Of a stretch of 64,000 nt of DNA, positions 1-8,688 are shown in pieces. Source of the stretch: Saprospiraceae bacterium. Its GTDB lineage: Bacteria; Bacteroidota; Bacteroidia; Chitinophagales; Saprospiraceae. A program made the position numbers and the translations under genes. The stretch covers positions 37,085 to 101,084 of the forward strand of contig JABSSL010000083.1 in assembly GCA_013214355.1 (NCBI GenBank), read 5' to 3'. The stretch's first letter is position 1. Each line of letters begins with the position of its first letter. The notes beneath the pieces are model-generated. The model had not been told where the DNA came from, ran no database searches, and saw only the letters and a list, made by a program, of their open reading frames with translations.

Positions 1-206
1 GCATGACAATCGGATTTATAGTTTTGGGATAAGCCAGGTCTTGGCAGTATATATTCTTTTAGTGGATTGTTCTCTCTAAAAAATGAAATATCAGAAGATA
101 AAACAGGAGTAACTGAGGAAAAGTAGTAAGGCCAAAGGTAGAAACTTGCCCGCATAAAGGCAAGCTCATTCTATTGACTTAAGTGCTGCTATATGGACGA
201 TTTTCT

Positions 207-234
207 TACTTTTGCGTACGACAAAGGACCTTTG
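207..234 (+). promoter_or_regulatory. -7 box and start-site palindrome before amidase gene
   Basis: TACTTTTG at 207-214 matches the Bacteroidota -7 consensus TAnnTTTG. A perfect 13-base palindrome (CAAAGGACCTTTG, 222-234) begins about where transcription would start. No convincing -33 TTTG is seen at the right distance. The rest of bases 1-290 shows nothing recognisable. Confidence 0.4.
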
Positions 235-290
235 ACCCGTTATGGACCTTTACGCTTAATTCTGAACACCAAATCTAAATCAATAAAACC

Positions 291-929
291 ATGAAAACTG
301 ATTTTTGCGTTTTTTTGGACGCGGGCCATGGGGGCTTGGATAAGAATGGGAAATACGTCACCGCACCAAGCAAGCAGTTCAAACACGACAAGGGAGAATT
401 TCACGGAGATGGCTGGTTTTACGAGGGAGTATTCAATCGGACGCTAACCAATAGAGTAGCGGCCAAGCTCAGTAACTTGGGGATTTGTAATGTGATAGTA
501 AGCCACGAATACTTAGATATTTCATTGCACTATCGTGTTAATGTGGCAAATTGGTACCATAGGAATTATAAGAAGGGCCTCTACATATCTAATCACGCCA
601 ATGCCTCTAGTTCTGGGAAGGCGAGAGGGTTCGAAGTGTACACGACTAGAGGGAAGACAAAATCAGATAAGGTCGCAACCTTACTATACGAAAATGTACA
701 GGAATTGATGGGTGACCGTATCAAGTACCGTCCTTCCCGTTCGGATGGGGATCCTGATAGAGAAGCTAATTTCTTTGTCCTAAAGAATACGGCGATGCCT
801 GCTATCCTGATTGAGCATCTGTTTTTCGATAACTTCGATGATGCCTCATTGTTAATGGATGACGAGATTGTGGAACGATTTGCGGAGGCACAGGTGAGGA
901 CTATTATTGAAGCGGCTGACGCTGTTTAA
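291..929 (+). CDS. N-acetylmuramoyl-L-alanine amidase (Amidase_3)
   Basis: A 212-residue zinc amidase of the Amidase_3 (AmiC/CwlV) family, which cuts the bond between muramic acid and the stem peptide of peptidoglycan. The zinc ligands are visible as H13 (LDAGHGG), E45 (FYEGVFNR) and H102 (SNHANA), and the catalytic Glu as E175 (ILIEHLFF). The protein is essentially the bare catalytic domain, and no signal peptide or cell-wall-binding repeat is present. That is unusual for a housekeeping amidase and suggests export by another route or action on cytosolic muropeptides. It appears monocistronic, with its own -7 box 77 bases upstream. The family call is firm; the physiological role is not. Confidence 0.88.
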   Translation: MKTDFCVFLDAGHGGLDKNGKYVTAPSKQFKHDKGEFHGDGWFYEGVFNRTLTNRVAAKLSNLGICNVIVSHEYLDISLHYRVNVANWYHRNYKKGLYISNHANASSSGKARGFEVYTTRGKTKSDKVATLLYENVQELMGDRIKYRPSRSDGDPDREANFFVLKNTAMPAILIEHLFFDNFDDASLLMDDEIVERFAEAQVRTIIEAADAV

Positions 930-1002
930 GCCAAGGGTTTATCAAACATGAACAACACAAAGACCTTTTTTATTACGCTTTAGAATTTGATTGATTCACT
1001 TT

Positions 1003-2661
1003 ATGACGAATAAGGAAATTGCTCGCACCTTCCAGTTTTTGGGGAATATCATGGAATTGCATGATGAGAATAAGTTCAAGATCCGCTCTTACCAAAATGC
1101 TTATATAAGTTTAAGGAAATTGGATCAACCTTTGGCGGAAATGTCCGATGAGGAGATCGGTAAGATTAAAGGGGTTGGGAAGGCGATTGTAGGTAAGATC
1201 AGGGAACTCCTAGATGGAGGGCAAATGGCCACCTTGGAACGATACAAAGCCGAAACGCCAGTAGGAATTCAGGAGATGCTGGGTATTAAAGGTTTTGGTC
1301 CGAAGAAAATCAAGGCAGTATGGAAGGATTTGGGGGTTCAAAGTGTCGGGGAATTACTTTATGCGGTGAATGAGAATCGCTTGATTGAGTTAAATGGGTT
1401 TGGCGAAAAAACACAAGAGGATCTTAAGCAAAAGCTAGAATATTTCCAGCGGTCACAAGGGAAATCCCATTACGCTAAGCTAGAAGGACCTGCCCACTCT
1501 CTGTTAGAGCAATTACAAACCAAGTATCCAGATGTTCCGATGAACTTGGTGGGAGCGATCCGGAGGAAAGCCAATGAGGTGGAAAGCATCGATCTCTTAG
1601 TCGGTAAGGCTGATTTATCAACTGAGCAATTAGGTGATGTTTTAGAGGAAATTCAGACTGCAGAAAATGGATTCGTAGGAACAACAGCGGATGGGCATTC
1701 TGTTAGAATCTATGTATGTGCGCCGGGTGACTTCGGATCCAAGTTGTTTCGCTATTCGGCAAGTTCGGAGTTTCTGAACGCTTTTGTGGAATCAAATCCT
1801 GGACTCGATTTTTCCGGACTGGCCACAGAAGATGCTGTATTCTCTAAAGCCAAGCTCCCATTCGTTGAGCCGGAACTGAGAGAACAGAGCTGGGCGCTGG
1901 AACTAGCGAAAGCGCAACAATTGCCTAAACTGGTAGAATTATCCGACCTAAAAGGCGTTTTGCATAATCACAGTACTTATAGTGACGGGCTGCATTCTCT
2001 GCGAGATATGGCTACCTATACGAAGGAACAGGGCTACGAGTATTTGGGCATGTCGGATCACAGCAAGTCAGCTTTCTATGCCAACGGCTTGCAAGTAGAA
2101 CGCGTCTATCAGCAGATGGAGGAGATCGATCAGTTGAATCAGGAGCTGGCTCCATTCCGAGTTTTCAAGAGTATTGAAAGCGATATCTTAAATGATGGCT
2201 CACTCGACTATGAGGAAGACGTGCTAAAAGCATTTGATTTCATCATTGCATCCGTGCATACCAACCTAAGAATGGATGAAGTTAAGGCTACCCAACGACT
2301 CATCACCGCGATAGAGAACCCCTATACTCGAATATTGGGACACCCAACCGGGCGATTATTATTGAGTCGGGAAGGTTATCCGATTGATCATAAGAAGGTA
2401 ATCGATGCTTGTGCGGAAAATGGGGTAGCTATAGAGCTCAATGCCAATCCTTACCGTCTTGATCTTGATTGGACTTGGATCCCCTATGCCTTGGAGAAAG
2501 GAGTCCTGGTTTCGGTGAACCCAGATGCCCATAGCAAAGAGGGCATTCACGACATGCACTTTGGGGTCCTTTCCGCTCGCAAAGGTGGACTCACTGCGGA
2601 GACTTGTCTCAATGCAAAATCCTTGGCGGCCTTCGAAAAGTGGCTTGTAAATGGTCGTTAA
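1003..2661 (+). CDS. PolX-like protein: HhH + degenerate polymerase + PHP phosphoesterase
   Basis: A 552-residue protein with the architecture of bacterial family X DNA polymerase: helix-hairpin-helix repeats (about residues 45-130), a nucleotidyltransferase-like region (about 165-290) and a C-terminal PHP domain (about 318-552). The PHP metal motifs look intact (LHNHSTYSDG, GMSDHS, ESDIL, ASVHTN, ILGHPTGR, NPDAH), so 3'-5' exonuclease or phosphoesterase activity is likely. The polymerase site is eroded. In the motif normally GS-x-RR...GDxD, residues 184-197 have Ser195 and Asp197 where two Asp are expected, and the third catalytic Asp position is Arg235. The ATG at 1003 is chosen over the TTG at 991. 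A repair role is plausible, probably without DNA synthesis. Confidence 0.85.
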   Translation: MTNKEIARTFQFLGNIMELHDENKFKIRSYQNAYISLRKLDQPLAEMSDEEIGKIKGVGKAIVGKIRELLDGGQMATLERYKAETPVGIQEMLGIKGFGPKKIKAVWKDLGVQSVGELLYAVNENRLIELNGFGEKTQEDLKQKLEYFQRSQGKSHYAKLEGPAHSLLEQLQTKYPDVPMNLVGAIRRKANEVESIDLLVGKADLSTEQLGDVLEEIQTAENGFVGTTADGHSVRIYVCAPGDFGSKLFRYSASSEFLNAFVESNPGLDFSGLATEDAVFSKAKLPFVEPELREQSWALELAKAQQLPKLVELSDLKGVLHNHSTYSDGLHSLRDMATYTKEQGYEYLGMSDHSKSAFYANGLQVERVYQQMEEIDQLNQELAPFRVFKSIESDILNDGSLDYEEDVLKAFDFIIASVHTNLRMDEVKATQRLITAIENPYTRILGHPTGRLLLSREGYPIDHKKVIDACAENGVAIELNANPYRLDLDWTWIPYALEKGVLVSVNPDAHSKEGIHDMHFGVLSARKGGLTAETCLNAKSLAAFEKWLVNGR

Positions 2662-2715
2662 CAGCTCATTAACAAATATTGAACCCTCATTAACAGGCAA
2701 GTAAAAAAAGCTTTT

Positions 2716-2723
2716 TACTTTTG
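2716..2723 (+). promoter_or_regulatory. -7 promoter box of DUF1573 gene
   Basis: TACTTTTG matches TAnnTTTG and lies 70 bases before the ATG at 2793, in the A/T-rich gap after the PolX-like gene. No clear -33 partner is seen. Confidence 0.4.
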
Positions 2724-2792
2724 TGATTGTGAGTAAGAAACATGTAAACACGTTTCCACAAATATTAATTTTCAAACTAAAATTCCTTTACA

Positions 2793-3317
2793 ATGTTGAA
2801 GCAACTTAAAGTTGGTATCCTAGCTGTAGCGTTGGTAGGTTTCTTGGCTAGCTGCCAAAATGCGAATCAGGGTGTTCGTGAAGCTGCTCGCGAGAATGTG
2901 ACTAATGCCGTTCAACCTGCTACTTCCACTGCACAAAACCCAGCAGCTACTCCTGCTGCCCCTGCTGGCCCTACTACCGTAATGGCATTCACTGAAACTA
3001 CTTTTGACTTCGGAACTGTTAACGAAGGTGAAAAAGTAGCTCACACGTATAAATTCAAAAACACAGGTAACGAGCCTTTGATCCTTAGCGATGCTAAAGG
3101 TAGCTGCGGATGTACTGTTCCTGACTGGCCAAGAGAGCCAATTGCTCCTGGTGCTGAAGCTGAAGTTACTGTAGAGTTTAACTCAAAAGGTAAAAAAGGT
3201 AAGCGTAACCAGAAAGTTACCATTACTGCTAATACTAATCCTCCTCAAACTTTCATCTACTTGACTGGTGAAGTTTTGAGCACTGAGGCAGCTCCTAACA
3301 TCCAAGTTACTCAGTAA
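2793..3317 (+). CDS. DUF1573 lipoprotein
   Basis: A 174-residue exported lipoprotein. A hydrophobic signal ends in the lipobox LASC (Cys21) and is followed by an Ala/Pro/Thr-rich linker to about residue 60. The single immunoglobulin-like DUF1573 domain (about 66-165) carries FDFGTVNEGEKV, KNTGNEPL and SCGCTVPDWP. The function of DUF1573 is not known; it is widespread in Bacteroidota envelopes. Codon use is strongly skewed compared with neighbours (many GCT for Ala, GGT for Gly, ACT for Thr, AAC for Asn), which suggests high expression. It has its own -7 box and a strong terminator, so it is a one-gene transcript. Confidence 0.85.
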   Translation: MLKQLKVGILAVALVGFLASCQNANQGVREAARENVTNAVQPATSTAQNPAATPAAPAGPTTVMAFTETTFDFGTVNEGEKVAHTYKFKNTGNEPLILSDAKGSCGCTVPDWPREPIAPGAEAEVTVEFNSKGKKGKRNQKVTITANTNPPQTFIYLTGEVLSTEAAPNIQVTQ

Positions 3318-3363
3318 TACTGGCATGTTGCAGCTAAAGCAACGATCATTCTAGAATGATCAG

Positions 3364-3398
3364 AGGCCCTTCGAGTCGCAGAACTGGAAGGGCCTTTT
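3364..3398 (+). terminator. Intrinsic terminator after DUF1573 gene
   Basis: A 9-bp stem, AGGCCCTTC (3364-3372) with GAAGGGCCT (3387-3395), is followed by TTTT. It ends transcription from the DUF1573 gene. A separate perfect 18-base palindrome sits just upstream at 3344-3361. Confidence 0.85.
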
Positions 3399-3425
3399 GT
3401 TTGCCTAGCTTCTTTCGTAACTTTG
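3396..3425 (+). promoter_or_regulatory. Promoter of UbiA-like gene
   Basis: TTTG at 3396-3399, an 18-base gap and TAACTTTG at 3418-3425 fit the Bacteroidota -33/-7 pattern. The -33 element overlaps the preceding terminator's T-run. The position shows that the in-frame TTG at 3423 lies inside the promoter and is not the start. Confidence 0.55.
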
Positions 3426-3452
3426 CGCGGTCTTAATTGTTGTAGCAGTATT

Positions 3453-4316
3453 ATGAAGAATTACTTGTCGCTGATCACTTTCAGCCATACGATTTTTGCT
3501 TTACCTTTTGCCCTGTTGGGTTTTTTTCTTGCTTCCTTACAACTAGGAGAAGGCCTCAGCGCACGTTTGTTTGGTTTGGTGATTGCGGCCATGATATTTG
3601 CCCGTAGTGCTGCCATGGCTTTTAATCGCTACTTGGATCGAGACATCGATGAAAAGAACCCTAGGACGATTCAGCGGGAGATTCCCGCAGGAGTAATTTC
3701 GGCTCAGTCTGCTTTACTTTTTGTGGTAATTAATTGCCTTCTATTCATCGGGGTTACTTGGCTGATCAATCCACTCTGTTTTTACCTCTCTCCAGTGGCA
3801 TTATTAGTAATTTTAGGATACAGTTACACCAAGCGATTTACCTTTCTTTGTCATTTCGTTTTGGGCCTTGGACTGTCCTTGGCTCCGATTGGGGCTTACT
3901 TGGCAGCAGGAGGGGGCTTTGATACCATTCCAATCATCTATTCTTTTGCTGTGTTGTGTTGGGTATCGGGTTTTGACATCATCTATGCGCTACAAGATGA
4001 AGAGTTTGATCGGTCTCTATCTTTGCACTCCGTTCCTGTTAGTTTGGGTAAGACCAGAGCCTTACAACTTTCCATCTTTCTACATATCATCTGTGCGGGA
4101 CTCATTCTTTTGGCAGCATTTTTGCTACAAAATACCTATCCAGCTTTCTTTTGTCTCCACTGGTTAGCAGCAGGGCTTTTCATCTGCCTTCTGATTTATC
4201 AGCATACCATCGTAAAGCCAAATGACTTAAGCAAGGTCAACCGGGCGTTTTTCACAGCAAATGGAATGGCTAGCCTGATATTTGGTGCCTTAGTCATCTT
4301 GGATATTTACTGGTAA
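3453..4316 (+). CDS. UbiA-family polyprenyltransferase (menaquinone, futalosine-type)
   Basis: A 287-residue integral membrane prenyltransferase that attaches a polyprenyl chain to an aromatic acid. Both Asp-rich diphosphate-binding motifs are present: NRYLDRDIDEKNPRT (about residues 60-74) and DIIYALQDEEFD (about 183-194). Eight to nine hydrophobic segments are visible. It resembles the UbiA-like group that serves the futalosine menaquinone pathway in Bacteroidota (MqnP-like), but that assignment rests on overall similarity recalled from the family, not on context. Start ATG 3453 gives a normal N-terminus (MKNYLSLITFSHTIFALPFA). The gene stands alone. Confidence 0.82.
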   Translation: MKNYLSLITFSHTIFALPFALLGFFLASLQLGEGLSARLFGLVIAAMIFARSAAMAFNRYLDRDIDEKNPRTIQREIPAGVISAQSALLFVVINCLLFIGVTWLINPLCFYLSPVALLVILGYSYTKRFTFLCHFVLGLGLSLAPIGAYLAAGGGFDTIPIIYSFAVLCWVSGFDIIYALQDEEFDRSLSLHSVPVSLGKTRALQLSIFLHIICAGLILLAAFLLQNTYPAFFCLHWLAAGLFICLLIYQHTIVKPNDLSKVNRAFFTANGMASLIFGALVILDIYW

Positions 4317-4795
4317 TTAAGTATCTTATCTTACGCTAAATCCCAGATTGGGAAAGGAGTCTAATAAAGGATACCCAAAATTTCAAGTCATCCACTTTTC
4401 TAGCTAACACATTCCGATTAGAAGGGCAAAGGGCAACTAAGTTGATCGGGGATGGTGAAAGACTGCTTGCAGTTTCATGAGCCGAACTCAGCTATTAGAA
4501 TTGCAAGGGTACCGACCTTCAAGCTAAGGTCTCGTAACTTTTTAGAGATAGCTGCGTAAAGCTTATGTGAGCCGTCTATTAATCCCCCCTCAGGTTTTGA
4601 AATGCCCTCATTTATTTATAGATTCCTCGCCTTAGGAATGAGGCACAAATAAAAAATACAGTTAGGTTATACCCAGCTTTTGAAGCCTAGTCTGGTGAAA
4701 AAATATTTGGCCTATTTGTGCAGTTTATTTTTCCCTCATTCCTTAGAAATATAGCACACAAGCACTGGTTTAATAACTTACTTGACTGCAAACCT
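4317..4795 (+). other. Intergenic region, no gene seen
   Basis: 479 bases between the UbiA gene and the PorE-like gene. I see no ORF, clear terminator or RNA gene. The A/T-rich stretch around 4697-4720 (ATATTTGG, TATTTGTG) probably holds the downstream promoter but does not match the consensus exactly. Confidence 0.4.
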
Positions 4796-7069
4796 ATGAG
4801 AAAAACGACATTATTATTCATGGTTCTTTTTCTTGCTTGTCACTGGTCTTTGAATGCCCAAAATGCCAAACTGAAAAAAGCGAGATATTACATGGAATCC
4901 CTGTACTACCAGGGAGCTATTGACATTTATCAACAGCTATTAGAGAAGGGAGACAATCCTGAAGCAATGACTAATTTGGCCATTGCTTACAAGAAAACCA
5001 ATCAATACGAGGCTGCGCTGCCCTGGTTTGAAAAGGCAGTACAGTTGGAAGACGCTCGCCCCGAGATTTTCTACTATTATGGTCAAGCCCTACAGCACAA
5101 TGGTTCTTGCACTGAGGCCAAAATGATGTATCAGCGATATCTGAAGCTGAGACCCTATGATCTGCGGCGACCCTACCTGGAAAGCCCATGTATGGAAAAA
5201 GACAAAATCTTGGCGAAAGGGGAAAAGGCCCAATACCAAGTCGAAAACTTGCCTTTCAACGGGCCCTTCGACGATCTCGGCCCCGCCTTTTACCAGAACG
5301 GTTTAGTTTTTGGTTCTATTAAGGCTCCGGAGGGCAGGCGGAAAGCCGCCTTTTTTGACCTCTACTATGCGGATGGGAGGATGAATGACCCTTTTGCTTT
5401 TAGTACAGCAGATCAATTCTCCTCCAATCTCAATACCAATCTTCACGAGGCAATCGTGACTTTTAGCCAAGATCAAGAACAAGTATATATAACGAGGAAT
5501 AGACAAGAAGAGCAAGATCCTCGACGCAATCCCGTGATTCGTTTGGAGATTCTGTCCGCGAAAAAGGTCGCCGGAGACATCTGGAGCGAACCAGAAGCCT
5601 TACCTTTTAATGATCCTTCTTTTTCTGTAGCACATCCCTGCCTTTCCCCTAAGGGAGAGCGATTGTTTTTTAGTTCGGATATGCCTGGTGGCTTTGGAGG
5701 TAAGGATATTTATCTGTCCTTTTGGGATGGGGAGGCTTGGGGAAACCCCATTAACCTCGGACCAGGGATTAATACGGAAGGAGATGAAATTACACCCTTC
5801 TTTGATCAAGATGGAAAGCTATATTTTGCCTCCGATGGACATTTTGGTTTAGGCGGGCAGGACATATACCAGGTTCAAGATAAAGGGGACGGTCAATGGT
5901 CGGAAGTAGTAAATCTAGGTCCCCCAATCAATACCAATGATGATGATTTTGGCTTTATTATTCATCAGGACAATCAATATGGTTACTTTACCTCCAACCG
6001 TGCCGGTGGAAAAGGAGCCGATGATATTTATGGTTTTATATGGGATGAGCCGGAGGCAAAGCAAGCTTATCGCTTTAAAGTGGTAAACGGTAAAACCAGG
6101 GCAGCTGTGGGTCTGGTTACTGCCAAGGTACATGAGGACGGGAGGTTTCTTACTGCTGATACAGAGGGGTACTATACCATGGAGGTAACGAAAGGAGAAT
6201 GCTTTAGTTTATCTTTTGTATCTGAAGGATATGAACCCAAGCATTGGGAGGATTGTGTGTCCGTTATCCAGGATCAGCCCAATGTGATTACCATCGGGAT
6301 GCAGGAACTAGAGAAGAAACCAGAAGAACCGGCTGCAGATGTATTCTACTTCGACCTGGAAGTGGTTGATAATTTATCCGGAGGAGGAATCCCTGGGGCT
6401 GTAGTCCTGCTTAGTGATGCCGATTGTGATCTAGAATTCAAGGGGGTGACCGATGAGCGAGGATGGGTGCGAATAGAGGCGCCTGAGATTTGCTGTACTC
6501 GGATTTCTATTGATGCCGACAATTACTTTTTACATAAGTCCGAAAAGGAATTTTGTGATGTGCGCAAGGGTGAAGTCAGAAATATCCTGCTACAGCCCTA
6601 CATTAGGGTACAAGAGGAAAAAGTGACCTCTCGAAGTACCGCTAGTAATCCACAGGATACCCTGAAAACATCCTTTAAGGTAAGTCAAGGTAGTGGTACA
6701 GGTGATGAGATTTCGTACCTGTTGAACATTTACTACAATGTAGGTCGAACCAGTGTAAAGAAGGAATCGGTTCCTGAGCTATTCAAGCTTTTGGATCTCT
6801 TACAGGACAATCCAGACCTTATCGTTGAGATTAGTTCGCATACCGATGCTAGAGGAGGAGCGAGCTTCAACCAGAATTTATCGCAGCGACGTGCCAACAA
6901 TATTGTCAACTTCCTGGTGGGTGAGGGGGTGTCAAAACGAAGATTGATTGCACGGGGATATGGCGAAGAAAAGCCCGTCAATGATTGTGTTGATGGGAAA
7001 GAATGTGAGGAGGAGGAATATCAGCTTAATCGGCGAACGGAATTCCGAGTAATTGGTTGCTTAGATTAA
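4796..7069 (+). CDS. TPR-PD40-OmpA envelope protein (PorE-like)
   Basis: A 757-residue exported protein. After a signal peptide (to about residue 21, NAQ) come TPR repeats (about 25-130), a PD40/WD40-like beta-propeller with repeated FFSSDMPGGFGGKDIY and YFASDG type blades (about 165-420), carboxypeptidase-regulatory-like beta-sandwich segments (about 430-610), and a C-terminal OmpA domain (about 645-755) with SSHTDARGG and LSQRRANNIVNFL that binds peptidoglycan. This domain order matches PorE, a type IX secretion component, but Bacteroidota carry several such paralogues, so the link to secretion is inference. ATG 4796 is preferred to GTG 4718 because it directly begins a signal peptide. Confidence 0.85.
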   Translation: MRKTTLLFMVLFLACHWSLNAQNAKLKKARYYMESLYYQGAIDIYQQLLEKGDNPEAMTNLAIAYKKTNQYEAALPWFEKAVQLEDARPEIFYYYGQALQHNGSCTEAKMMYQRYLKLRPYDLRRPYLESPCMEKDKILAKGEKAQYQVENLPFNGPFDDLGPAFYQNGLVFGSIKAPEGRRKAAFFDLYYADGRMNDPFAFSTADQFSSNLNTNLHEAIVTFSQDQEQVYITRNRQEEQDPRRNPVIRLEILSAKKVAGDIWSEPEALPFNDPSFSVAHPCLSPKGERLFFSSDMPGGFGGKDIYLSFWDGEAWGNPINLGPGINTEGDEITPFFDQDGKLYFASDGHFGLGGQDIYQVQDKGDGQWSEVVNLGPPINTNDDDFGFIIHQDNQYGYFTSNRAGGKGADDIYGFIWDEPEAKQAYRFKVVNGKTRAAVGLVTAKVHEDGRFLTADTEGYYTMEVTKGECFSLSFVSEGYEPKHWEDCVSVIQDQPNVITIGMQELEKKPEEPAADVFYFDLEVVDNLSGGGIPGAVVLLSDADCDLEFKGVTDERGWVRIEAPEICCTRISIDADNYFLHKSEKEFCDVRKGEVRNILLQPYIRVQEEKVTSRSTASNPQDTLKTSFKVSQGSGTGDEISYLLNIYYNVGRTSVKKESVPELFKLLDLLQDNPDLIVEISSHTDARGGASFNQNLSQRRANNIVNFLVGEGVSKRRLIARGYGEEKPVNDCVDGKECEEEEYQLNRRTEFRVIGCLD

Positions 7070-7200
7070 ACACTTATTAAGCCGTTGCCTACGGATATAA
7101 AACGGACTATCAGATACTTATGTCACTCGCTTGTGGGGTTGATTTTCTAGGTGGTTTTTGATTATATTGTAACATTAAACAAAACCAACCCTAATTATTT

Positions 7201-7647
7201 ATGGATAACCCACAAATTATCGATGACAACTTCGGGGGCTCTACGCTCAATTCCGAAATCAAATCCTATCTAGCTGAAACGGCGAAATGGGCTTATTTTC
7301 TTTCTATTGTCGGTTTCATTGGCATTGGCTTTATGGTGCTAGCAGGCTTGTTCATTGGCACATTTATGAGCTCATTGGGCATGGCTGAATTGGCCCTTTT
7401 TAACCCTGCTATTCTAACCGTAATGTATTTGATTATAGCCGCCCTTTACTTCTTTCCCGTGCTATATCTATTTAGGTTTTCAAACAAAATGAAAGTTGCG
7501 CTGCGCTCTGACAACGAAGCAGAATTGACCTCCTCTTTCCAAAACCTCAAATCCTTGTACAAATTCATGGGCATATTGACCGCTATTTTCCTAGGTTTTT
7601 ATGCCTTGATGTTTGTATTTGGAATGATCTCAGGAGCTATGCTGTAA
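7201..7647 (+). CDS. DUF5362-type membrane protein
   Basis: A 148-residue protein with a short polar N-terminus and four hydrophobic segments (about residues 32-56, 63-90, 118-146, the middle block reading as one or two helices). It carries the motif KSYLAETAKWAYFLSIVGF seen in DUF5362 proteins of Bacteroidota. Function is unknown. It is a single gene, convergent with the UbiA-like gene at 7818. Confidence 0.7.
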   Translation: MDNPQIIDDNFGGSTLNSEIKSYLAETAKWAYFLSIVGFIGIGFMVLAGLFIGTFMSSLGMAELALFNPAILTVMYLIIAALYFFPVLYLFRFSNKMKVALRSDNEAELTSSFQNLKSLYKFMGILTAIFLGFYALMFVFGMISGAML

Positions 7648-7817
7648 GCAGCTATAGTCGATGTTTGGTCAATGAGGTCACTACTATTCTATTAGATATG
7701 ATTGGAGGTAAGATATAAGAGGTAAGGTCGCTTCACTGCGAGATGCCATAGGTATTGGACGAACTTAGTCGCCAATCTTCTTATCTCTGACTTCTAAATG
7801 TCTAGGAGAATGGTCAA

Positions 7818-8672
7818 TTAAGTCAAGAGAAAGACGAGACCCGCTTGCAAGATCATTGTTCCATCCATTAGCCCAGTATAGAAGTAATCGTGTTGGCTCG
7901 TTGAGCTTTTGAGGATCAGCACAGCAGTTGCGAGACCACTCAAACCATAAGCCAGCCATTGCATCAAGCTAATGCCCATGGTATAATAATTCAACCAAGC
8001 AAAAAATAAAGCCATTGTCAGGGAAACCAGGGCAATGGCTTTACTTCTTTTGATACCTAATCGGAAGGGAATGGTCTTGACTTTATTGAACCGATCTATT
8101 TCCAAATCCCTAATGTCAAAAGGCAGCGTAATAGCGAACACAAAGCACACCCGTTCCAAGAACATGAGGATGGTGCAAAGCTGTAGCTCCAGTCGGTAAT
8201 ACAAGGCCGGCATTACTACCGTCAGCCAGGACCAAACCAAGGCAATGAGAAAGATCTTTATGAAGTGAAAATCGCGCAAGCGCTTCTTACCTCTAAAAAG
8301 TGGAATAACGTAGGCCAGGGACAATAGCGCTGGTGCGAAAAGACTTAATTGGAAATAGAATTCAAGTTGGAAAAAGAAATAAGCACCTACCAAGGCGGAA
8401 ACACCGGCATAGAATTGAATATGGCTCTTGAAGGTGGCGATAACCTTGTAGCGGCCCTTGCCCTGAAAGGGCTTGGCTTTTTGCAAACCAACAATCCGAT
8501 GGATAGCATAGAGAAACAAGGTTCCACAAAAGAGGAACGGTAGGTAAGGCGTATACTGGACTCGTCCAAATAGGAAGAGCTGCGTCTGCAGGGCCATGGC
8601 TAAAGCCGCCAATGCAATCCAAAGATTACTGTAGAAGATAAGATCAATAAACTTGATCAGCCATTTCCGCAT
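7818..8672 (-). CDS. UbiA-related membrane protein lacking the first Asp motif
   Basis: A 284-residue protein with about eight hydrophobic segments. A UbiA-like second motif remains (DIRDLEIDRFNKVKTIP, about residues 187-203), followed by FRLGIKRSKA. Where prenyltransferases have NDxxDxxxD, this protein has only AIHRIVGLQKAKPF, without acidic residues. It is therefore either a divergent enzyme with altered substrate use or a non-catalytic homologue. It is the third gene of a minus-strand operon (pyrE, M42 peptidase, this gene) with a 16-base gap to the peptidase. Confidence 0.65.
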   Translation of the reverse strand: MRKWLIKFIDLIFYSNLWIALAALAMALQTQLFLFGRVQYTPYLPFLFCGTLFLYAIHRIVGLQKAKPFQGKGRYKVIATFKSHIQFYAGVSALVGAYFFFQLEFYFQLSLFAPALLSLAYVIPLFRGKKRLRDFHFIKIFLIALVWSWLTVVMPALYYRLELQLCTILMFLERVCFVFAITLPFDIRDLEIDRFNKVKTIPFRLGIKRSKAIALVSLTMALFFAWLNYYTMGISLMQWLAYGLSGLATAVLILKSSTSQHDYFYTGLMDGTMILQAGLVFLLT

Positions 8673-8688
8673 AGGTAATTCGTCGGGA

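Noticed and set aside
991..1002. TTG start for the PolX-like gene (likewise TTG at 3423 and 11379, GTG at 4718)
   Set aside because: Each is followed by an ATG that gives a better N-terminus or signal peptide, and 3423 and 11379 lie within promoter boxes.
3344..3361. Perfect palindrome GATCATTCTAGAATGATC
   Set aside because: It lies just before a strong terminator and has no T-run or gene start next to it. Probably incidental or part of the transcript end.
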